Of a stretch of 40,725 nt of DNA, positions 34,820-40,725 are shown piece by piece. The position numbers and the translations under genes are program-made. Numbering within the stretch: the first letter of the stretch is position 1; every line of letters starts with the position of its first letter. The notes beneath the pieces are model-generated. The model was not told the DNA's origin, did no database searches, and saw only the letters and a program-made list of their open reading frames with translations. The DNA is from Bacteroidales bacterium (lineage in GTDB: Bacteria; Bacteroidota; Bacteroidia; Bacteroidales; UBA12077): positions 1-40,725 of the forward strand of contig DMBU01000153.1 in the NCBI GenBank assembly GCA_003446015.1. The letters are read 5' to 3'.

Positions 34820-36313
34820 ATGAAAACACGTGCATTTTTAGGGAACATTGCAATAGCACTTTTATCGGCATTTATTGCTGTAATTGTTTATTCAAATTAT
34901 TTTCAAAAAGAAATACTGAATACTCCAGGTGTTGAAGAACAAAAACAAAAAGCACTGGATTTGTTTGAAGATTCAAATCAGGTTAATTATACACAATTGC
35001 CAACTACTTCCAGCGGTGATGTTATGGATTTTACTGAAGCTGCTGATAAAAGTATCCATGCAGTTGTGCACGTAACATCAAAATATAATCTTGAAAATAA
35101 TGATTATTATAGTAACCCAATTTACGAATGGCTTTTTGGCGAAGTTCAACGACAACCAAGCGTTTCTTTTGGTTCCGGAGTTATAATATCTGAAGATGGT
35201 TATATTGTAACGAATTACCATGTTGTCGAAAATTCAGATGAAATACAAGTCGTTTTAAACGATAAGAGAACGTTTACAGCAAAACTATTAGGTACTGATC
35301 CTGGTACTGATCTGGCTTTATTAAAGGTTGAATCATCTGGTCTCCCTTATGTAGCTTTTGGAAATTCAGATATGTTAAAAGTTGGAGAATGGGTTTTAGC
35401 AGTTGGAAATCCTTTTAATTTGACTTCTACGGTAACTGCCGGAATTGTTAGTGCCAAAGCAAGAAATATTAATATTTTACGTGATCAAAGTAAATATCCA
35501 ATTGAATCTTACATTCAAACAGATGCGGCTGTAAATAGAGGGAATAGTGGAGGAGCTCTTGTAAATTTAAGGGGCGAATTAGTTGGTATTAACTCTGCCA
35601 TTATTTCACCTTCTGGATCATATTCAGGTTATTCTTTTGCGATCCCTATCAATATTGCAAAGAAAGTTGTTGCTGACATTATTAAATATGGAGAAGTACA
35701 AAGGGCGGTATTAGGAGTCTCAATTTTCGATGTGAATGGCGATATTGCTGAAAAGTATAAGCTAGATAAGATTGAAGGAATATTTATTGAAGATGTAACA
35801 GATGATGGCGCAGCAAAAGATGCTGGTTTGAAAAGTGAAGATGTGATTGTCGAAATTAATAATATAAAGGTAAATAGCACAGCTGAACTTACTGAACAGA
35901 TCGGCAAATATAGACCTGGTGAAACTATTTACGTTACAGTAAAAAGAGATAACAAAAGGAAACAATTTGAAGTACTCTTACGTAACATGCATGGAACAAC
36001 TAACATTGTTAAAGCTGCAGAATCCTTATCCTTGCTGGGAGCTACTTTTGAGAAGGTGGGCAATAAATACAGAAGAGCAGGTATTGAATCAGGAGTTGAA
36101 ATTATAGAGCTTAAAGAAGGTGCTTTAAGAAATGCAGGCATAAAAAAAGGATTTGTTATAACACGTATTCAAAGCGATCGAATTGATGAGGTTGATGACA
36201 TAAAGAAAGTTTTAAACAATGTAGGAGTTGGTGCAGAAATAGAAGTAGAGGGGATATATCCTGGTGGAAGATACATGTATGTGTACAAAGTAAAAGTCGA
36301 AAAAGTAGAATAG
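34820..36313 (+). CDS. HtrA/DegP-type periplasmic serine protease with two PDZ domains
   Basis: The start is at ATG 34820 (MKTRAFLGNIAIALLS); an in-frame TTG at 34811 is less likely. The 497-residue product has an N-terminal signal/anchor helix (about 6-24). The trypsin-like domain has the catalytic triad His134 (NYHVVEN), Asp164 (TDLALLKV) and Ser243 (GNSGGALV). Two PDZ-like domains follow (about 295-385 and 400-495); the first has the carboxylate-binding-type AVLGVSI loop. Members degrade or refold misfolded envelope proteins and are activated by exposed C-termini. It is followed by rpoD after 111 bp. The palindrome over its promoter suggests stress regulation (inference). Confidence 0.92.
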   Translation: MKTRAFLGNIAIALLSAFIAVIVYSNYFQKEILNTPGVEEQKQKALDLFEDSNQVNYTQLPTTSSGDVMDFTEAADKSIHAVVHVTSKYNLENNDYYSNPIYEWLFGEVQRQPSVSFGSGVIISEDGYIVTNYHVVENSDEIQVVLNDKRTFTAKLLGTDPGTDLALLKVESSGLPYVAFGNSDMLKVGEWVLAVGNPFNLTSTVTAGIVSAKARNINILRDQSKYPIESYIQTDAAVNRGNSGGALVNLRGELVGINSAIISPSGSYSGYSFAIPINIAKKVVADIIKYGEVQRAVLGVSIFDVNGDIAEKYKLDKIEGIFIEDVTDDGAAKDAGLKSEDVIVEINNIKVNSTAELTEQIGKYRPGETIYVTVKRDNKRKQFEVLLRNMHGTTNIVKAAESLSLLGATFEKVGNKYRRAGIESGVEIIELKEGALRNAGIKKGFVITRIQSDRIDEVDDIKKVLNNVGVGAEIEVEGIYPGGRYMYVYKVKVEKVE

Positions 36314-36330
36314 TTTGCTAATATCTTTTA

Positions 36331-36342
36331 ATTGTAAACAAT
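36331..36342. promoter_or_regulatory. Small palindrome upstream of rpoD
   Basis: ATTGT-AA-ACAAT is perfectly symmetric and lies 16 bp before the -7 box at 36359, in the region where RNA polymerase would make upstream contact. The short length makes chance occurrence possible. Confidence 0.3.
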
Positions 36343-36358
36343 GTTGAACTTTTTGGCT

Positions 36359-36366
36359 TAAATTTG
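36359..36366 (+). promoter_or_regulatory. Candidate -7 box for rpoD
   Basis: TAAATTTG matches TAnnTTTG exactly, 58 bp before the rpoD start. The nearest suitable TTG words lie 12 bp (36344-36346) or 24 bp (36332-36334) upstream, so the -33 element is not well placed. Confidence 0.42.
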
Positions 36367-36424
36367 CAGAACAAAATAATTTGATATAAACAAATAATTA
36401 AACGCTAAGAATTTTTCAAAGCCA

Positions 36425-37285
36425 ATGAGACAATTAAAGATCACAAAGTCGATCACGAACAGGGAAAGCGCTTCTTTAGATAAGTATTTACAGGAAATAG
36501 GAAGAGAGGGCTTAATAACTGTTGAAGAGGAAGTTGAGTTAGCTCAAAGAATAAGAAAAGGTGATCGGGTTGCTTTAGAAAAGTTAACAAAAGCAAATTT
36601 GCGATTTGTTGTTTCTGTTGCAAAACAATATCAAAATCAGGGTTTAACTTTACCCGATTTAATAAACGAAGGGAATTTAGGCTTAATAAAAGCTGCCGAG
36701 AAGTTTGACGAAACCCGTGGTTTTAAATTCATTTCATATGCTGTTTGGTGGATTAGACAATCCATTTTACAAGCTTTGGCAGAACAGTCAAGAATTGTTC
36801 GTTTACCACTTAATCAGGTTGGTTCATTAAACAAAATAAACAAAGCATTCTCAAAATTTGAGCAGGAAAACGAAAGAACACCTTCTCCTGAAGAATTAGC
36901 AGATAAACTGGAACTTCCAAAAGATAAAGTTGCTGATACGATGAGAGTTTCAGGACGTCATGTTTCAGTTGATGCTCCGTTTGCAGCTGGTGAAGATGGT
37001 AGTTTGCTTGATGTTCTTGAAAATGATGATTCTCCAAATGCTGATAATACATTAATTACAGAATCCTTAGTTAGGGAAATTGATCGGGCATTAGCTACAT
37101 TAACAGAAAGAGAAAGAGAAATAGTAAAATACTTTTTTGGAATTGGGGTTTCTGAAATGACCCTGGAAGAAATCGGAGATAGATTCGGATTGACCCGTGA
37201 ACGAGTTCGTCAAATAAAAGAAAAGGCTATTCGACGATTAAGACATTCTTCCAGAAGCAAATTGCTTAAAACCTATTTAGGATAA
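36425..37285 (+). CDS. rpoD: Primary sigma factor RpoD/SigA (Bacteroidota type)
   Basis: The 286-residue protein is short, as is normal for the phylum: it lacks the long region 1.1 of the proteobacterial factor. Region 1.2 contains ASLDKYLQEIGREGLIT. Region 2 contains NLRFVVSVAKQYQNQGL, DLINEGNLGLIKAAEKFD and GFKFISYAVWWIRQSILQAL (core binding, -10 melting). Region 3 covers about 133-210. Region 4 contains EREREIVKYFFGIG, then TLEEIGDRFGLTRERVRQIK, which holds the -33-binding helix-turn-helix. It directs housekeeping transcription from TTG / TAnnTTTG promoters such as those proposed in this window. A strong terminator follows 21 bp after the stop. Confidence 0.96.
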   Translation: MRQLKITKSITNRESASLDKYLQEIGREGLITVEEEVELAQRIRKGDRVALEKLTKANLRFVVSVAKQYQNQGLTLPDLINEGNLGLIKAAEKFDETRGFKFISYAVWWIRQSILQALAEQSRIVRLPLNQVGSLNKINKAFSKFEQENERTPSPEELADKLELPKDKVADTMRVSGRHVSVDAPFAAGEDGSLLDVLENDDSPNADNTLITESLVREIDRALATLTEREREIVKYFFGIGVSEMTLEEIGDRFGLTRERVRQIKEKAIRRLRHSSRSKLLKTYLG

Positions 37286-37306
37286 ATTTGTTGACCTTAA
37301 ATTGTT

Positions 37307-37333
37307 GCCATCCTACAAACGGATGGCTTTTTT
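37307..37333 (+). terminator. Intrinsic terminator of rpoD
   Basis: GCCATCC (37307-37313) and GGATGGC (37321-37327) form a perfect 7-bp stem with a seven-base loop, followed by six T residues. The T-run reaches the convergent uvrB stop codon. Confidence 0.88.
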
Positions 37334-39347
37334 ATTTATTTCGTAAAATTTCCTGTAAAGCATACATCTCATCCCGGAATTGCGCTGCTTCCTGGAAATT
37401 TAATTCTTTTGCTGCTTTCTCCATTAATGATTTTGTTTTTTCAATTGCTTTTTCCAGTGCCTGTTTATCCATGTATTGAACAATAGGATCAGCTGCAATA
37501 TTTATGGTGTCAGGCTCTGAGTATGCTCTCCCTTTTCTTTCTGATTTTTGGTAAGATTCTCCCATGATTGATCTGGAAGCCTTAATAATCTGTGTTGGTG
37601 TTATTCCATGTTTTTCGTTATAGGCAAGTTGTTTTTCTCTGCGTGCTGTTGTTTGGTCAATCGTTTTTCGCATTGAATCAGTTATTTTATCGGCATACAT
37701 AATAACTTTTCCATCAATATTTCGTGCTGCCCTGCCTGCTGTTTGTGTTAATGATCGGTTTGATCTTAAAAAGCCTTCTTTATCAGCATCTAAAATAGCA
37801 ACAAGTGCTACTTCCGGTAAATCCAGACCTTCTCTTAATAAATTAATTCCTATTAAAACATCAATGGTCCCATTTCGCAACTGGTCCATAATTTCAACAC
37901 GTTCAAAGGTATCAATATCAGAATGGATATAACGACATTTTATTTCAAAACGGCCCAAGTATTTATTTAACTCTTCAGCCATTCTCTTTGTTAATGTAGT
38001 TACAAGTACACGCTGATTTTTCCTAACCCGTTTGTCTATTTCTTCCATTAAATCATCAATCTGATTTAAAGATGGCCTAACTTCTATTTCAGGATCTAAT
38101 AAACCTGTTGGTCTGATAACCTGTTCTACAATAAAACCTTCGCATTTCTCAAATTCATAATCAGCAGGTGTAGCACTAACATAAAGAACCTGATTGGTCA
38201 GCGCTTCAAACTCTTCAAACTTTAAAGGTCTGTTATCAATCGCTGCAGGTAATCTAAATCCAAATTCAACAAGATTTTTCTTGCGGGAATGATCGCCTCC
38301 AAACATGGCTCTAACCTGTGGTAAAGTTACATGGCTTTCGTCAACAACTGTAAGAAAATCATCAGGGAAATAATCCAATAAACAGAATGGTCGTGTCCCG
38401 GGATTCCTACCGTCAAAATACCGTGAGTAGTTTTCAATACCCGAACAGTAACCCAACTCTTTTATCATTTCCAAATCATATTCAACCCTGTCTTTTATTC
38501 TTTTAGCCTCATGATTTTTACCGATATCTTTAAAATATTCTATTTGCTTATATAAATCATCCTGTATCTGATGTACAGCACTATTCATTCTGTCTTTAGT
38601 TGTAACAAATATATTAGCAGGATAAATGATGCCGGTTTCAAGACTTTCTAAAACAATATTGTTTTTTGGATCAAAGGATTCTATTTCTTCAATTTCATCG
38701 CCCCAGAATGTTATTCTGTAAGCAAGATCGCTATATGCTAAATAAACATCAATGGTATCTCCTTTAACTTTAAAAGTGCCCGGTTTAAAGTCAATTTCGC
38801 TCCTGGAATAAAGACTTTCTACAAGATAACGTAAAAACTGATTTCGATTTAAAATTTGTCCTTGTTTAATTGTAATTGTATTGCTATGGAAATCTTCAGG
38901 ATTACCTATACCATATATGCACGAAACAGATGAGACTACAATAATATCTCTGCGTCCTGATAGCAATGATGATGTAGTTCGGAGTCTGTGCTTCTCAATT
39001 TCCTCGTTAATTGATAAATCTTTTTCAATATATGTATCGGTAATTGGTAAATAAGCTTCAGGTTGATAATAATCGTAATACGAAACAAAAAACTCAACCG
39101 CGTTATCAGGAAAAAACTGTTTAAATTCGCCATAGAGTTGGGCAGCTAAGGTTTTATTATGGCTTAACACAAGTGTAGGTCGCTCTATTTTCTGAATAAC
39201 ATTTGCAACAGTAAATGTTTTTCCTGAACCGGTTACTCCAAGCAGTGTTTGGTGTTTGTCGCCACGATAAATACCTTCAACCAGTTGCTTTATTGCATCG
39301 GGCTGATCTCCTGTTGGAATATACTCAGATGTTAATTTGAACTTCAT
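37332..39347 (-). CDS. uvrB: Excinuclease ABC subunit B
   Basis: The 671-residue protein is full length. The helicase-like core has Walker A GVTGSGKT (37-44), the beta-hairpin region YYDYYQPEAYLP that clamps around damaged DNA, the DESH box (VVDESHVTLPQ), and motifs V-VI GINLLREGLDLPEV and QTAGRAARN. The C-terminal UVR domain (about 631-668, KAAKELNFQEAAQFRDE) binds UvrC. It works with UvrA and UvrC in nucleotide-excision repair. The exported endonuclease/phosphatase-family gene ends 6 bp upstream, so the two are probably in one transcript. The stop touches the rpoD terminator. Confidence 0.97.
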   Translation of the reverse strand: MKFKLTSEYIPTGDQPDAIKQLVEGIYRGDKHQTLLGVTGSGKTFTVANVIQKIERPTLVLSHNKTLAAQLYGEFKQFFPDNAVEFFVSYYDYYQPEAYLPITDTYIEKDLSINEEIEKHRLRTTSSLLSGRRDIIVVSSVSCIYGIGNPEDFHSNTITIKQGQILNRNQFLRYLVESLYSRSEIDFKPGTFKVKGDTIDVYLAYSDLAYRITFWGDEIEEIESFDPKNNIVLESLETGIIYPANIFVTTKDRMNSAVHQIQDDLYKQIEYFKDIGKNHEAKRIKDRVEYDLEMIKELGYCSGIENYSRYFDGRNPGTRPFCLLDYFPDDFLTVVDESHVTLPQVRAMFGGDHSRKKNLVEFGFRLPAAIDNRPLKFEEFEALTNQVLYVSATPADYEFEKCEGFIVEQVIRPTGLLDPEIEVRPSLNQIDDLMEEIDKRVRKNQRVLVTTLTKRMAEELNKYLGRFEIKCRYIHSDIDTFERVEIMDQLRNGTIDVLIGINLLREGLDLPEVALVAILDADKEGFLRSNRSLTQTAGRAARNIDGKVIMYADKITDSMRKTIDQTTARREKQLAYNEKHGITPTQIIKASRSIMGESYQKSERKGRAYSEPDTINIAADPIVQYMDKQALEKAIEKTKSLMEKAAKELNFQEAAQFRDEMYALQEILRNK

Positions 39348-39353
39348 TAAATC

Positions 39354-40361
39354 TTATTGTTTTTTAAGAATTACAAAAACAGGATAATGATCGCTGTAAC
39401 CACCATAATAATTTGATCCTCCATATGTCCTGTTTGGGCTTTTATTGCCATCTTTGCTCGTAAATGTTATCCAATCCGGAGAAAAAATTTGTCCATCATT
39501 TTCATTCACTTTGAAGCCTGATGTGCAATTTATGAAACCGGATGAAACAATAATATGATCTAACATATTCCAGCCCCCACGGTAACTATGCGTTCCAAAT
39601 CCATTTTGTGACAATGACAACATCAGATTGTATAAACTTCCTTGTTCCCCTGAATTATCAGCCTTTAAAGTTTCGAAAATACTTTTGTTTTTGGGCTCAT
39701 CATTTAAATCACCCATAATAAGAATCTTCGCATCATCGGTTTTAGCTAATATAGAATCAATCTGATTTTTTAATGTTAAAGCACATTGAATTCGTTGAGG
39801 TTCTGTTTCTTCTTGTCCGCCGCTTCTTGATTTCCAGTGATTAATAAATACATGCAAAGTGTCAGTGCCTTTTAAAACTCCCTTGATGTACAAAATGTCT
39901 CTTACTTTATACTCCGTATCCAATGGGATAGGTATTTTCAAATGATTTAAATATTGAAATTCATCTGAATTATAAATTAATCCAACATCAATCCCCCTAA
40001 CATCAGGACTTTCTTCGTGAACAATTTTGTATTTTTTTGTTTTAAGTGATTCTGTCTGTATTAAATCCTGAAGAACTGTTTTATTTTCTAATTCGGCAAA
40101 ACCTACTAAAACAGGTAAGTTATTCTCATTAACAGAACTTATTACTTTAGCTATATCGTTTAACTTTTTCTGATACCGGGAATCTTTCCAATTCTTTTTT
40201 CCCAGAGGTGTAAAATCATCATCCAAGGTGAGTGGATCATTTATTGTATCGTAAAGGTTTTCAACATTATAAAACATTACTGTTAATGATTCCTGATTCT
40301 TTTGTGAGAACGAATATATGGGTATTAGAAATAGAGCAATATAAATTAATATTCTTTTCAT
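39354..40361 (-). CDS. Exported endonuclease/exonuclease/phosphatase-family protein
   Basis: I place the start at 40361 (MKRILIYIALFLIPIYS), giving a signal peptide ending SFSQ; the frame is open to 40415 but the extra residues are not signal-like. The 335-residue mature fold has the EEP motifs: MFYNVENLYD (strand 1, metal Asn/Glu), FAELENK (catalytic Glu), INHWKSR (His), MGDLNDEP (Asp-Asn), and the C-terminal YSDHYPV with the catalytic His. In Bacteroidota such proteins may hydrolyse extracellular DNA or phosphoesters; the substrate is unknown. It is the first gene of the likely operon with uvrB. Confidence 0.88.
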   Translation of the reverse strand: MKRILIYIALFLIPIYSFSQKNQESLTVMFYNVENLYDTINDPLTLDDDFTPLGKKNWKDSRYQKKLNDIAKVISSVNENNLPVLVGFAELENKTVLQDLIQTESLKTKKYKIVHEESPDVRGIDVGLIYNSDEFQYLNHLKIPIPLDTEYKVRDILYIKGVLKGTDTLHVFINHWKSRSGGQEETEPQRIQCALTLKNQIDSILAKTDDAKILIMGDLNDEPKNKSIFETLKADNSGEQGSLYNLMLSLSQNGFGTHSYRGGWNMLDHIIVSSGFINCTSGFKVNENDGQIFSPDWITFTSKDGNKSPNRTYGGSNYYGGYSDHYPVFVILKKQ

Positions 40362-40415
40362 GATGGTTTTAGATTTAAATTTTGGATCATAAAAATACGA
40401 ATTATTATGGATCAC

Positions 40416-40725
40416 TTCATATTCTTGAGGGATAATAAAAATTAAGCATAAATTTTAGCTACTCTGTATAAAAAGAAAGTTATATCGTTCACGCTTCTTA
40501 AAGTTGCTCTAAAAGTTTTCAGTTATGTATGAAAAGTTTTCTTCCGATAAGGGTGAAACGTTAGCAGAACTAGTAACGATAAAACAGAATATTTACATAA
40601 TTAGAATAGTACATTGTAATATTTTATTAAATGAATTATAATTTACATTGGTTAAGATTGAGAAATTGTATTTTTGCATCTCATAAATGATCTTTTAATT
40701 AAAAATTAGTTTCTTATTGTTCTTT
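40416..40725. other. 310-bp right-end intergenic region
   Basis: No ORF is visible. The only supported signal is the plus-strand promoter listed at 40648-40676. The rest is AT-rich leader sequence, shared between the divergent phosphatase-family gene and a gene beyond the window. Confidence 0.55.
40648..40676 (+). promoter_or_regulatory. Strong Bacteroidota-type promoter for a gene beyond the right edge
   Basis: TTG (40648-40650), an 18-bp spacer and TATTTTTG (40669-40676) match the TTG / TAnnTTTG pattern exactly. It points out of the window, so it should drive a plus-strand gene starting beyond 40725. Confidence 0.55.

Noticed and set aside
35629..36141. Minus-strand ORFs opposite the HtrA PDZ domains
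   Set aside because: They are antisense shadows of a conserved coding region, with no motifs.
37288..37479. Plus-strand 63-aa ORF after rpoD
   Set aside because: It runs through the rpoD terminator and antisense to the conserved end of uvrB.

Overview
The window is AT-rich and comes from a member of the phylum Bacteroidota, most likely a marine or sediment lineage near Marinilabiliales/Bacteroidales (inference). The markers are a type IX secretion type B C-terminal domain followed by a PorP/SprF protein, a Reg_prop/Y_Y_Y hybrid kinase, a short (286 aa) primary sigma factor, weak Shine-Dalgarno signals, and promoter boxes of the Bacteroidota form TTG-N18-20-TAnnTTTG. No rRNA, tRNA, CRISPR array, prophage or transposase was seen.

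Layout. 1-1751: 3' end of a PKD-repeat adhesin-like protein with a T9SS sorting domain, then its PorP/SprF partner. 1763-8849 (minus): two hybrid histidine kinases with closely related signalling halves but different sensors (14-blade propeller or TPR array), with a receiver-only protein between them. 9039-12489: a PspC protein, an oligopeptidase B-like lipoprotein and two small or uncharacterised membrane proteins. 12839-15307: mutS2. 15514-24043: a surface-glycan modification island with two polysaccharide deacetylases, two methyltransferases, a FemAB/GNAT-like transferase, a sulfotransferase, a GT4 glycosyltransferase and a flippase. 24048-25078 (minus): ftsE and a 65-aa protein. 25303-30124: a large exported TPR protein and an outer-membrane barrel candidate in one operon. 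30531-32528: gyrB. 32752-34668 (minus): an exported S9-type hydrolase and dapF. 34820-37285: an HtrA/DegP protease and rpoD. 37332-40361 (minus): uvrB and an exported endonuclease/phosphatase-family protein.

How the parts relate. Most of the window is housekeeping (gyrB, rpoD, uvrB, mutS2, dapF, ftsE) interleaved with envelope functions. The glycan island looks assembled piecemeal: a decayed 5' fragment of a transferase gene lies just upstream of the methyltransferase pair, and the intact relative lies just downstream of it.

The least explained material is non-coding or poorly characterised. It includes short CCTG...CAGG palindromes (one inserted in frame in a coding sequence), two long CTTTGTG inverted repeats, a composite repeat upstream of ftsE, a palindrome overlapping the htrA promoter, a palindrome-rich 406-bp gyrB upstream region, and the TPR/barrel envelope pair. 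I found no clear new defence or mobile system. The best candidates for undescribed biology are the TPR/barrel pair, the receiver/kinase trio and the in-frame palindrome.
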